This document shows positions 34,177 to 49,100 of a DNA stretch of 64,000 nucleotides, one piece after another. The notes beneath the pieces are model-generated. The model saw only the letters and a program-made list of their open reading frames with translations, did not search any database and was not told the DNA's origin. The position numbers and the translations under genes are program-made. The DNA is taken from positions 95,039,805 to 95,103,804 of the forward strand of contig NC_088295.1 of assembly GCF_032854445.1 (NCBI RefSeq). Reading direction: 5' to 3'. Position 1 is the stretch's first letter. Each line of letters starts with the position of its first letter. Source of the DNA: Liolophura sinensis (lineage: Eukaryota; Mollusca; Polyplacophora; Chitonida; Chitonidae).

Positions 34177-37100
34177 CTGCAACACACAAAGAAAAGCAAA
34201 GTAATTTTCGGCAGTAATTCTCACTGTTGATTCATAACACCACAATCAATTACATCTATACTATATATTACTAGTATATGCTGAAGGTCATTTTTATTGC
34301 TGGATTGAAGTGGGGACAACATCAGACCCTTTAAATAGCCCCTTGAGTGACATAAGCTGTTTCTTGTCACCTAGGCAATGACAGCGGAGCCTGTCCATGG
34401 AATGTACCTTACATGTATGTGTCTCGAGTCTGGAGATTGATTACACGCAATCAGCTTACCACTAGGCCACAGTCAACAAAATGCAAGACACAGGTACATA
34501 TATCTGAGACATAGGAGGGTAAATTTATCCATTTATGTATTTGATTGGTGTTTTACGTGGTACTCAAGAATATTTCACTTATACCATGGCCACCAGCATT
34601 ATGGTGGGAGGAAACAGGGCAGAGCTCGGGGGAATCCCATGATCATCCGCAGGTTGCTGGCAGACCTTCCATCGTAAGGCCTGACAGAAAGCCAGCATGA
34701 GCTGAACTTGAACTCACAGCAACCGCATTGGTGAGAGGATCTTGGGTCATTACGCTGCGCTAGCGCGCTAACCAACTGAGCCACCAAGGCTCCCTTTCAT
34801 GGTGAAAACAAGGTCAATGGCTTCTTAGATGAGATATGAAAGAGAAAAGCAATATCAAGACATACAGTGTAGTCTCATCATAGCCCTATAATGAAATGAC
34901 CTTGGCTCCAATATATACATGTAGGCCACATGAATTTGACACTGAACTAATGCAAATAATAATACAAATATATACTAATATCAATGCAAAATGTGTATGG
35001 TCAAACTGATGAGAATTTTGTTACCTAAAGATTCAAATAGTGTTCTATGGTACACAAGGTTTCATGTACAGAACACCAGCATCTCAATGCTGTCCAGCTC
35101 ATATCCCAGAGAGGTTAAACTGATATTGCTTAAGCACGGGCCAAAACTGTCCCGCTCATATCCCGCAAAGTTAGTCTGGGATTGCTTAAGCATGGGCCAA
35201 AACTGTCCTGCTCATATCCCGCAAAGTTAGTCTGGGATTGCTTAAGCATGGGCCAAAACTGTTCTGCTCATATCCTGCAAAGTTAGTCTGGGATTGCTTA
35301 AGCATGGGCCAAAACTGTCCCGCTCATATCCTGCAAAGTTAGTCTGGGATTGCTTAAGCACGGGCCAAAACTGTCCCGCTCATATCCTGCAAAGTTAGTC
35401 TGGGATTGCTTAAGCACGGGCCAAAACTGTCCCGCTCATATCCAGCAAAGTTAGCCTGGGATTGCTTAAGCATGGGCCAAAACTGTCCCGCTCATATCCC
35501 GCAAAGTTAGTCTGGGATTGCTTAAGCATGGGCCAAAACTGTCCCGCTCATATCCCGCAAAGTTAGTCTGGGATTGTTTAAGCATGGGCCAAAACTGACC
35601 CGCTCAAATCCCGCAAAGTTAGTCTGGGATTGCTTAAGCATGGGCCAAAACTGTCCCGCTCATATCCCGCAAAGTTAGTCTGGGATTGCTTAAGCACGGG
35701 CCAAAACTGTCCCGCTCATATCCCGAAAAGTTAGTCTGGGATTGCTTAAGCATGGGCCAAAACTGTCCTGCTCATATCCACAAAGTTAGCTTGGTATTGC
35801 TTAAGCACGGGCCTGAGAGCTGTCCCACTCACAACCCGCGATGTAAGTCTGGTATTGCTTAAACATGGGCCTGAGAGCTGTCCCGCTCACAACCCGCGAT
35901 GTAAGTCTGGTATTGCTTAAGCACAGGCCTGAGAGCTGTCCCGCTCACAACCCGTGATGTAAGTCTGGTATTGCTTAAGCACAGGCCTGAGAGCTGTCCC
36001 GCTCACAACCCGCGATGTAAGTCTGGTACTGCTTAAGCACAGGCCTGAGGGCTGTCCCGCTCACAACCCGTGATGTAAGTCTGGTATTGCTTAAGCACAG
36101 GCCTGAGGGCTGTCCCGCTCACAACCTGCGATGTAAGTCTGGTATTGCTTAAGCACAGGCCTGAGGGCTGTCCCGCTCACAACCCGTGATGTAAGTCTGG
36201 TATTGCTTAAGCACAGGCCTGAGAGCTGTCCCGCTCACAACCCGCGATGTAAGTCTGGTATTGCTTAAGCACAGGCCTGAGAGCTGTCCCGCTCACAACC
36301 TGCGATGTAAGTCTGGTATTGCTTAAGCACAGGCCTGAGAGCTGTCCCGCTCACAACCTGCGATGTAAGTCTGGTATTGCTTAAGCACAGGCCTGAGGGC
36401 TGTCCCGCTCACAACCCGCGATGTAAGTCTGGTATTGCTTAAGCACAGGCCTGAGGGCTGTCCCGCTCACAACCCGCGATGTAAGTCTGGTATTGCTTAA
36501 GCACAGGCCTGAGAGCTGTCCCGCTCACAACCTGCGATGTAAGTCTGGTATTGCTTAAGCACAGGCCTGAGGGCTGTCCCGCTCACAACCTGCAATGTAA
36601 GTCTGGTATTGCTTAAGCACAGGCCTGAGAGCTGTCCCGCTCACAACCCGCGATGTAAGTCTGGTATTGCTTAAGCACAGGCCTGAGAGCTGTCCCGCTC
36701 ACAACCTGCGATGTAAGTCTGGTATTGCTTAAGCACAGGTCTGAGGGCTGTCCCGCTCACAACCTGCGATGTAAGTCTGGTATTGCTTAAGCACAGGCCT
36801 GAGGGCTGTCCCGCTCACAACCTGCGATGTAAGTCTGGTATTGCTTAAGCACAGGCCTGAGGGCTGTCCTGCTCACAACCTGCGATGTAAGTCTGGTATT
36901 GCTTAAGCACAGGCCTGAGGGCTGTCCCGCTCACAACCTGCGATGTAAGTCTGGTATTGCTTAAGCACAGGCCTGAGGGCTGTCCCGCTCACAACCCGTG
37001 ATGTAAGTCTGGTATTGCTTAAGCACGGGCCTGAGCTGATCTACTGAACTTAGAGCACATGTTTACTAGACAGATCCAAGTAAAAGATCTGACAACAGTT

Positions 37101-40100
37101 GTTCAGGCAGTTCACCAAGGTCAAGCAAGTGTGCACAATGACCGTTTAAGGGCACAGGAAAGCCTGAGTGGAAGTGTGCTCCATGATCTCAAAACCAAAT
37201 CCAGACTGGAATAAGGGAGATAACTCCACCTACTCATAACATTTGTACGCCATACATTGGAACATTACACAACCTAAACGTGTATCACCAAATTTTATCA
37301 GGTGTCAGGTATGGATATCACATTTCTACATGTAAGTTTAACGTCTCGAAAAGCATTTGGTTTCAAAATCTACGAATTACACAATTTCCATCGTAAGGCT
37401 TGTGGAATTTTCAACTTAGTGAGGAAAAAATGCATGGACCCATAAGTGTGAGTGAGCGTGTGACAGAAGACAGATTTATCTCCATCAGTTATACCGCTGC
37501 CTGCTCTTTAAGCGCGAGTGAGCATGCGACAGAAGACAGACTTACCTCCATCAGTCATACTGCTGCCCCGCTCTTTAAGCGCGAGTGAGCATGTGACAGA
37601 AGACAGACTTACCTCCATCAGTTATACTGCTGCCCCGCTCTTTAAGCGCGAGTGAGCATGCGACAGAAGACAGACTTACCTCCATCAGTCATGCTGCTGC
37701 CCCGCTCTTTAAGCCCGAGTGAGCGTGTGACAGAAGACAGACTTACCTCCATCAGTCATAATGCTGCCCCGCTCTTTGAACGCGAGTGAGCGTGTGACAG
37801 ACGACAGACTTACTTCCATCAGTATACTGCTGCCTGCTCTTTAAGCCCGAGTGAGCGTGTGACAGAAGACAGACTTACCTCCATCAGTCATACTGCTGCC
37901 CCGCTCTTTAAGCGCGAGTGAGCGTGTGACAGAAGACAGACTTACTTCCATCAGTTATACTGCTGCCCCGCTCTTTAAGCGCGAGTATCGTGTAACAGAA
38001 GACAGACTTACTACCATCAGTCATGCTGCTCCCTGCTCTTTAAGCCCGAGTGAGCGTGTGACAGAAGACAGACTTACCTCCATCAGTCATACCGCTGCCT
38101 GCTCTTTAAGCGTGAGGGAGCGCTTGACAGAGGACAGACTTACTTCCATCAGTCATACTGCTGCCCCGCTCTTTAAGCGCGAGTGAGCGTGCGACAGAAG
38201 ACAGACTTACCTCCATCAGTCATGCTGCTGCCCCGCTCTTTAAGCGCGAGGGAGAGTGTGACAGAAGACAGACTTACTTCCATCAGTCATACCGCTGCCT
38301 GCTCTTTAAGCCCGAGTGAGCGTGTGACAGAAGACCTACTTACCTCCATCAGTCATACTGCTGCCCCGCTCCTCCATCTCCTGCTTCACCTTCTCCAAGT
38401 CCTCTGTCACCTGAGGAATACACACACCACTGTTATTGATCACATCAAACAAAGCAAAATCCCATCAAGACTACATGTAAATGTTCCTTCACATGGTTAC
38501 ACATATATGTACATGTACAATGTTTTATTTATTTAATTGGTGTTTTACGCTATACTCAAGAATATTTCACTTGTATGACTGCAGCCTGCTTTATGGTGAG
38601 AAGAAACACACAACCATCTAGAGATTGCTGGCAGACCTTCCTACACTCCACCACAGAGGAAGCCAGTAACTCACAGCAACATCATTCCAGAGACTACTGA
38701 GTTGAGAAACTACTGAGTCAAGAGACTACTGAGTCACTGCTTTATGGTAGCTTGCTATAAACCACATTGTCATGGAGACCCAATGTGAGAGGTTGTGAGC
38801 AACTCACAACATCCACCTGGTGAATGACCACGTGACACATGAATACCTGGGTGGACAACCAGATGAGGCCTTAATTGAGGAGGTTTTGGTCAGGTACATC
38901 CTGACGGGCAGTACTTTACTCCAGGGTGGTAGTTTAGTCAACACATCAAAAAGCTGCACAAAAGTCATATTCACCAACCTCTCCTTTCTTTTGTAAACAG
39001 GCAGACATTTAAAACCTTCCCTATAGTATATGTACATTATATTACGGTACGTGCACCAGTCTCTTAAAAAGAACAGAAAGTGTGGCAATGGTAAAACCCA
39101 TTCTTCAGATGAACTGGTCCTCAGTGGAGAAGCCAACCTCTGCTAGTTTCCTGGACCTCTCTGTGACTCCCCCGCTGGCCTGTCTGTACCTCTCCTTAGA
39201 CTCAGCCAGTTGGTCCTGTAATGACCTGAAGTCTTGTAGCAGGTGCTCTAGCTGATTGTTGATGTACTTCTCCCGACTCCCGATCTTTTCTAATGTCCTG
39301 GTGATTTCTGAATGAAGCCTGTCTAGGTAGGACTTGGTGTCTGTTAATGAGGTCTCGATGCCCTCTTTGTGCTGATGCATCTGGTCGACATGGACCCTCC
39401 AGTCCTGAAACACAAAAGTTTGACTACATAACTATAGTTCGAACATAAAAATACATGTAAATAACTTCAAAAATGAGATTTTACCTGCATAGCTACACAT
39501 GTATAAATCAAGATTATCTAGTAAATACAACAAGAGAAAGACATACAATTAACAGGATATTCAGAAACCTGACTGTATCTGAATGAATTCCCAGGTGGAT
39601 GATTAGGTGATGAATGAATACCCGGGTGGATGATTAAGTGATGAATGAATATTCAGGAGGATGATTAGATGATGAATGAATACCGGGTGGATGATTAGAT
39701 GATGAATGAATACCCGGGTGGATGATTAGGTGACAAATGAATACCTGGATGGATGAGTAGGTGACAAATGAATAACTGAGTGGAAGACTAGGTGAGAAAG
39801 GAATACCTGGGTGGAAGACTAGGTGACAAATGAATACCTGGGAGGGTGACCAGGTGACACATAAATAACTGTGTGGATGACCAAGTGACACATCGATACC
39901 TTGGTGTATGACCCAGTGATACATGAATACCTGGGTAGATGACCAGCAGCCTCACCTTGTTGTCTGTCCGTATGGTCACCTTGAGTTGAGGTAACACTCT
40001 CTCTACCTCCAGCTTCCAGTCAGCAGCATCTGTGGAGGATTCTAAAATCTCCTCGGGTTTACTTCCTTCTTGTAACTCCTGAAAACATTCCCACACTATA

Positions 40101-43100
40101 TGTAATACCTGATCACACGCATGAATATAAACATCCAGACAGAAGTATACACGTCACACTTCACACAAGTTACCTGTATCAAAGGGGGAACAAATCAAAT
40201 TGAATCTTACAGACTTTTGGGGCAGAGCTTTGGGGGTTATCCATAAAATAACCATTGCTGAGTGTGTTGAAGTACTGAGAGATCAGGGCTTAAGTCCGCC
40301 ACGGCTACATGGACAACAGCTTCACAGTGGCCAATGGGACAACAGCTTTACTGTGGCCAGTGGGACAACAGCTTTAGTGTGGCCAGCGTGACAACAGCTT
40401 TAGTGTGGCCAGTGGGACAACAGCTTTAGTGTGACCAGTGGGACAACAGCTTTACTGCGGCCAGTGGGACAAGAGCTTTGGTGTGGCCAGTGGGACAACA
40501 GCTTTAGTGTGGCCAGTGGGACAACAGTTTTAGTGTTGCCAGTGGGACAACAGCTTTACTGTGGCCAGTGGGACAACAGCTTTACTGTGGCCATAGGGAC
40601 AACAGTTTTACTTTGGTCAGAGAGGCAACAGCTTTACTGTGGTCAGTGGGACAACGGCTTTGCTGTGGCCAGTGGGAGAACAGCTTTACTGTGACCAGTG
40701 GGACAATGGCTTTAATGTGGCCAGCAGGACAATAGTTTTAGTGTGACCAGTGGGGCAACAGCTTTACTGTGGCCAGTGGGGCAATAGGTTTACTGTGACC
40801 AGTGGGACAACAGTTTTACTGTGGGCAGTGGAACAACAGCTTTAGTGTGGCCAGTGGGACAACAGTTTTACTGTGGCCAGTGAGACAACAGCTTTAGTGT
40901 GGCCAGTGGGACAACAGTTTTACTCTGGCCAGTAGGACAACAGTTTTACTGTTTTCAGTGGGGCAACAGCTTTACTGTGGGCAGTGGGACAACAGCTTCA
41001 CTGTGGGGCAGTGGGGCAACAGCTTTACTGTGGCCAGTGGGGCAACAGCTTTACTGTGGGCAGTGGGACAACAGATTTACTGTGGGCATTGGGACAACAG
41101 ATTTACTGTGGGCAGTGAGGCAACAGCTTTACTGTTGGCAGTGGGACAACAGCTTTACTGTGGGCAGTGGGGCAACAGCTTTACTGTGGGCAGTGGGACA
41201 ACAGGTTTAGTGTGGGCAGTGGGACAACAGCTTTAGTGTGGCCAGTGGGACAACAGTTTTACTGTTTTCAGTGGGGCAACAGCTTTACTGTGGGCAGTGG
41301 GACAACAGCTTTACTGTGGGGCAGTGGGACAACAGCTTTACTGTGGCCAGTGGGACAACAGCTTTACTGTGGCCAGTGGGACAACAGCTTTACTGTGGGC
41401 AGTGGGGCAATAGCTTTACTGTGGGCAGTGGGACAACAGTTTTACTGTTTTCAGCGGGGCAACAGCTTTACTGTGGGCAGTGGGACAACAGCTTTACTGT
41501 GGGGCAGTGGGGCAACAGCTTTACTGTGGGCAGTGGGACAACAGCTTTACTGTGGGCAGTGGGGCAACAGCTTTACTGTGGGCAGTGGGGCAACAGCTTT
41601 ACTGTGGGCATTGGGACAACAGCTTTACTGTGGGCAGTGGGACAACAGCTTTGGTTATTTATTGATTTGTTCCTTAACACCATGCTAAATAACTTTTCAT
41701 TTCCATGATGGGTGGAGGAAACCAGAGCCTGGCACAAACCAGCGGAATCTGGTAAGTTACTGACAAACTTTCCCAGGTGTGAGGCACAGATAAGGTAAAC
41801 TGTACTGGTTGAAGAAAGTGGTTTTCAGTGAATAAAAATACGTACAAACGGCCAGACCAGTGCTATCAATCACTTACTGTTACTAAGAGACCCAGAAAGC
41901 ACTGACAGCAGTGTTGTGTACACTAATTCTACCATGCAGTTAGTTGTGGGCCGAGTGCAAACATACATACATGTATTAAACAGAGAAACCTTTCATGTGT
42001 GTCATGTAACACACCTGTCTCCATGCTTACCTCCCTCAATAATATCAGTTCATGCTATTCATTTCTTCAAATAAAAGAATTCGACTTCGTTTAATTGTCA
42101 GATTTGCTTTTATGATTTAAATAAAGGCAAACTGTAGAAATATCCTTTAGAGATGAAAGCATTGCTTCGCATAAGCTTTCCGATGATTGGTCTAAAATGC
42201 ATGACCTCTGCAGAGTGAGCGAAAGAGATAAGCAGCAAAAAGCTGCATAAAATATGTCGTTTTGCATCATTTTCTTCATTTCTGGGGGTAGAATAGACTT
42301 TAACACCTAGTCTTGGTGTTTGATATGTAACCCAATATCACTGAACCTTGTTTCGTACTGAGTCAAATCATGGCATTTTCAGGATTTCACTCGGAACAAA
42401 AGAAAGGTTTAGTGGCATCTGGTTACACAACAAACACCAAAACAAGGTGTCAAACCCTTAACCATACCCTGATTACCTTATGGTGACCAAGCTTTTTCAA
42501 ACCCTCCAGGTCCATCATGGGCTCATCGTCTTCATAGTCTTCATCATCATGAGTGTCCTGGTCGTGAGAAACAGTGAAACCAATTACATCACATGGTGAA
42601 ATCACTAACATGACATGCTAAAACCATTACATCATGCACTGGAACCAATACCATCATGTGGTGAAACCAATAACATTAGGTGTTGAAACCAATAACATCA
42701 CATGATGAAACCAATAATATCACACGGTTAAACCAAAATCATCACAAGGAGAAACCAACAGCATGATATGGTGAAACCACTAACATGACATGCTGAAACC
42801 AATAACTTCATGTGCTGAAACCAATATCATCATGTGTTGAAACCAACAACAGCCTGTGGTGAAACCAATAAGATTAGGTCCTGAAACCAATAACATCACA
42901 TGATGAAACCAATAACATCACACAGTTAAACCAAAATCATCAAAAGGAGAAACCAACAACATCAAATGGTGAAACAAATAACATCAAATGGTGAAACCAA
43001 TAACATCAAGTGGTGAAACCAATAACACACAGCAAAACCAATATCATTATGTGGTGAAGGCTATAGAATACACAGGGAAACCAATAACATCACACAGTTA

Positions 43101-46100
43101 AACCAAAATCATCAAAAGGAGAAGCCATTAACATCACAAGGTGAAACCAATAACGTCATAAGGTGAAACCATTAACATCACAAGGTGAAACCAATAACAT
43201 CACAAGGTGAAACAAATAACTTCACAAAGGTGAAATAAATAATGGTGAAAACAATAACATGACATGGTGAAATCAATAACATCATGACCTGAAAACAATA
43301 ACACCATGATCTCAATCCAATAACAGCATGTGGTGAAACCAATAATATCAGGTGCTGAAACCAATAACATCACATGGTAAAATAGATTACATTTTGTAGG
43401 TTAAAAAGAAAATCGTATGGTAAAACCAAATCATTTGATGACTGGGCCAAGTTGTAGTTTGGGCACAAACACCTAGATCAGATGCTTGACCATACATGTA
43501 TGCTGCCACACAGAACCATGTTCTATCTGAACACAGAAACTCACACAGAACCATGTTCTGTCTGAACACAGAAACTCACACAGAACCATGTTCTGTCTGA
43601 ACACAGAAAGTCACACAGGACCATGTTCTGTCTGAACACAGAAACTCACACAGAGCCATGTTCTGTCTGAACACGGAACCTCACACAGGACTACATTCAT
43701 CCTGAACACAGAAACTCACACAGAACCATGTTCTGTCTGAACACAGAAACTCACACAGAACCATGTTCTGTCTGAACACAGAAACTCACACAGAACCATG
43801 TTCTGTCTGAACACAGAAACTCACACAGAACCATGTTCTGTCTGAACACGGAACCTCACACAGGACTACATTCATCCTGAACATAGAAACTCACACAGAA
43901 CCATGTTCTGTCTGAACACGGAACCTCACACAGGACTACATTCATCCTGAACATAGAAACTCACACAGAGCCATGTTCTGTCTGAACACGGAACCTCACA
44001 CAGGACTACATTCATCCTGAACACAGGCACCCACATGGGGCAATGTTTCAGACTGAACACAGGAACCTACATGTAGGTTTACCATTTACCTGGATCATGT
44101 CCTTCTCCACTTGATGTAGTGTTAGTTCAGAGTCATCCTCTATAATGTTCTCCTCTCCCATTTCTTCCTCTGGGTACTGAGGTCTGTAACACAAACATCA
44201 ACACCACTAAAGCTACAGCTGCTACAGGTATATCCTTACCACACAGCAATACTACTACAGCCACATCCTTAGAAAACCACAATACAACTACAGCTACAGC
44301 TACATCCTTACCACACAGCAATACCACTACAGTTACAGCTACATCCTTATCACACAGCAATACTACTACGGCTACAGCTACGTCCTTACCACACGGTAAT
44401 ATACCTAGTTACAGGTACATCCTTACCACACAGCAGTACCACAACAGCTACAGCTACGTCCTTACCACACAGCAATATCACTACAGTTACAGGTACATCC
44501 TTACCACACAGCAGTACCACAACAGCTACAGCTACAGCTACAGCTATGTCCTTACCACACAGCAATATCACTACAGTTACCGGTACATCCTTACCACACA
44601 GCAGTACCACAACAGCTACAGCTACAGCTATGTCCTTACCACATGGCAATATCACTACAGTTACAGGTACATCCTTACCACACAGCAGTACCACAACAGC
44701 TACAGCTACGTCCTTACCACACAGCAATATCACTACAGTTACAGGTACATCCTTACCACACAGCAATACCACAACAGCTACAGCTACATCCTTACCACAC
44801 AGCAATATCACAACAGTTACATCTACATCCTTAGAACACTGCACTACCACTACAGCTACATCCTTAGAACACTGCACTACCACTACAGCTACATCCTTAC
44901 CACACAGCAATACCACAACAGTTACAGCTACATCCTTAGAACACTGCACTACCACTACAGTTACAGCTACATCCTTAGAACACTGCACTACCACTACAGT
45001 TACATCCTTACCACACAGCAATACTACTACAGCTACAGCTACGTCCTTACCACACAGCAATATCACTAGTTACAGGTACATCCTTACCACACAGCAATAC
45101 CACAACAGCTACAGCTACGTCCTTACCACACAGCAATATCACAACAGTTACAGCTACATCCTTAGAACACTGCACTACCACTACAGCTACAGCTACATCC
45201 TTAGAACACTGCACTACCACTACAGCTATATCCTTACCACACAGCAATACCACAACAGTTACAGCTACATCCTTACCACACTGCACTACCACTACAGTTA
45301 CAGCTACATCCTTAGAACACTGCACTACCACTACAGTTACAGCTACATCCTTACCACACAGCAATACTACTACAGCTACAGCTACGTCCTTACCACACAG
45401 CAATATCACTACAGTTACAGGTACACCCTTACCACACAGCAATACCACAACAGCTACAGCTACAGCAATACCACTACAAATACAGGTACATCCTTACCAC
45501 ACAGCAATACCACAACAGCTACAGGTATATCGTTACCAAACAGCAATACAATCATTTCTTCATAACATTGTCGTTTAACACCATACTCTTACTTATAAGT
45601 TGGTGGGGAGTTTTACGAGTGGAGGAAACTGGAGTGACTGGTGTAAGCTTTCACCTTTTGGCGGCTACTGACAAACTTCTGCACGACATGTTTCACACTT
45701 GCACAACTCACTGATACTGGTAGAGTAGAAGAGCTTTTCAATGAACAGAATGTTTGTCCATCTCTCCCTACATTACATAAACATGGTTGTCCATCTCTCC
45801 CTACATTACATAAACATGGTTGTCCATCTCTCCCTACATTACATAAACATGGTTGTCCTCACCCTCTACCATACATGTGCATGTCTGTCCTCTTCCCCGA
45901 CCATACATGTAAATGTTTGTTCATCTCTCCCCACCACACATGTAAATGTTTGTCCTCTTTCCCCCACCATACATGTGCATGTTTGTCCTCTTCCTCCACC
46001 ATACATGTACATGTTTGTCCTCTTTCCCCCACCATACATGTAAATGTTTGCCCATCTCTCCCCACCATACATGTAAATGTTTATACATGTAAATGTCTGT

Positions 46101-49100
46101 CCTCTTCCCCCACCATACATGTAAATGTTTGCCCATCTCTCCCTACCATACATGTAAATGTTTATACTTGTAAATGTCTGTCCTCTTCCCCCTACCATAC
46201 ATGTTTGTCCTCTTTCCCCTACAATACAGGTGCATGTTTGTCCTCTTCCCCCACCATACATGTAAATGTTTGTTCATCTCTCTCCACCACACATGTAAAT
46301 GTTTATACATATAAATGTTTGTCCTCATCCCCCTACCTTACTTGTACATGTTTGTCCTCTTTCCCCCACCATACATGTGCATGTTTGTCCTCTTCCTCCA
46401 CCATACATGTACATGTTTGTCCTCTTTCCCCCACCATACATGTAAATGTTTGCCCATCTCTCCCCACCATACATGTAAATGTTTATACATGTAAATGTCT
46501 GTCCTCTTCCCCCCACCATACATGTACATGTTTGTCCTCTTTCCCCCACCATACATGTACATGTTTGTCCTCTTTCCCCCACCATACATGTACATGTTTG
46601 TCCTCTTCCCCCCACCATGCATGTACATGTCTGTCCTCTTCCCCCACCATACATAAATATGTTTGTCCTCTCCTTCCAACCATACATGTACAGGTTTGTA
46701 CTCTCCTTCCAACCATACATGTACATCTTTGTCCTCTTCCCCTAACCATACATGTACATGTCTGTCCATCTCTCCCCACCATACATGTAAATGTTTGTCC
46801 TCTTCCCCCACCACACATGTACATGTTTGTCCATCTCTCATGTCCCACCATACACAAACATATTTGTCACTCCCTACCCACCATACACAAACATCTTTGT
46901 CCATCTCTCACCACCAAACATGTACATGTTTGTCCTATTCCCCCCCCCCCCCAACCATACACAAACATGTTTGTCCATCTCTCCCCACCATACACAAACA
47001 TGTTTGTCCCTCTCTCCCCACCATACACAAACATATTTGTCCTCTCTCCCCACCATGCATGTACATGTTGGTCTGTCCGCTCCCCTCCCCCCCCCCGATA
47101 TATGTATATCTCTCTCCTCTTCCCCCCACCACATATGTACATGTTTGTCCACCTCTCCCCACCATACACAAACATATTTGTCCTCTCTCCCCACCATGCA
47201 TGTACATGTTGGCCTGTGCCCTCCTCCCCCCACTGATATATGTATATCTTTCTCCTCTTCCCCCCACCATATATGTACATGTTTGTCCACCTCTCCCCAC
47301 CATACACAAACATATTTGTCCTCTCTCCCCACCATGCATGTACATGTTTGCCTCTCCTCTCCCCTGCCCCCCCCCCCCCACCCCCACCATATATGTATAT
47401 CTTTGTTCTCTTCCCCCACCACACATGTACATGTCTGTCCCTCTCTTCCAACCATACACAAACATATTTGTCCTCTCTCCCCACCATGCGTGTACATGTT
47501 TGTCCATCTCCCCCCACTATACATGTACAAGTGTCTCTTATCACTGTCGCCCCATATACTTAACCTCACTGATCATGACAACTGTGTTATTCTCAGTGGA
47601 ACATATGAACGAACCTCTTCCAAGAAAATGCTGTGTTTTTTAGAGCCTCGTCGGACAAGCGATCCAGCACATAGATACAGTGTTCTCCACAGCCTTGCTT
47701 CAGTTTTGATGGCGGAAAATCCACTGTGTGACCCTGTGAAGAAAGAAAAGAATAAAAAAATGTTTAAAGTCTCAAAAAGTAAAAAGTTCATCACTTTATA
47801 GAAAACAAACAAAACAAATTAGTGTTTCCATTTGTGCAGCTTGTGCATTGTAAGTGGGAGATTTCCAGTAACCTTCCATACACGTAACTGACAAAATCAG
47901 TTATTTACTGGCACAGCTTCTTTACTTCCAGAATATTTACAGTGTAACCAGACAGCATGTGTTTATACTCTCAGTAAATAATTCTGAAAGGTAATATTTA
48001 CTCTCCTCAAGAAACATGCATATACATGTGACAAGGAGACATTCCAGAACGGTAAGCGCTATCAACGCGGATCCTTGCTATTTCTACAGACATGTTCGTT
48101 GCACAGGTGACTAAACACATGATCTCCTCAACTTGCATATCCTGCTCAATATTCATCCTACCAACCAGCGTCTGGCTTACATGAGCACATGCACATGTAC
48201 ACGTATGTGTTAGTTTTACATGTACAGATCACCAGACAAAAGACAACTTACAAAATTCCTCACTTCCTCCAAGATACTGGATATGGTAGCATTGGGGTCA
48301 TCATACTGAAACACCAACAACAGACACCATTACACACCGCACAGGTAAACAGACATATGTCCTCTATGACAGTTTGATAGGACAACCATAATTTTACCTT
48401 GCTGCATGTATGAGGCTGCAGGTTTTTGGAAGAAGCAGGTTTAACTAAAACTAGGATACAACTAGGTGCATTTTATTTATTTATTTATTTGATTGGTGTT
48501 TTACACTGTACTCAAGAATATTTCACTTATACAACGGCGGACAGCATTATGGTGGGAAGAAACCAGGCAAAACCCGGCAGAAACCTACGACCATTCGCAG
48601 ATTACTGGCAGACTTTCCCACATACAACCGGAGAGGAAGCCAGCATGAGCTGCACTTGAAATCAGAACGCCTGCATTGGTGAGAGGCTCCTGGGTCATTA
48701 TGTTCCACTAGTGTGCTGACCAACTGAGCCACGGAGGCCCTCTGATGTATTTCACATTAAGTCTTTCTTAACCTTGTATTTAAATACTTACTATTGATCC
48801 CTGTTTGGGTTTATAAATTATCCATAAAAGTGCACTTTGGCTCACTTATGCTGTTTAGTATAAACAGAACTACAAAAACACAGCATCAACAGTACTCATA
48901 TATGCACAGTTCATAATAAAGGCATCTGTGATTTCAGTCTGAGAGGTAAACATACTGGCTGAGGAGAATAATACAGGATAACACTTCCATTATGATAGTA
49001 TATTTCTAGAACAAGCATGTGATGATCGCTGTAGTAACTTTCAATGTGAATGAACTGTACCCGTACGGGAAACTTTCACATCCAAACATGAAAGGTTTGT

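Noticed and set aside
45875..47801. Several 190-450-residue frames on both strands (His/Cys/Pro-rich)
   Set aside because: The 31-bp minisatellite is open in many frames; period and composition show a repeat, and IFT57 intron 4 spans it.
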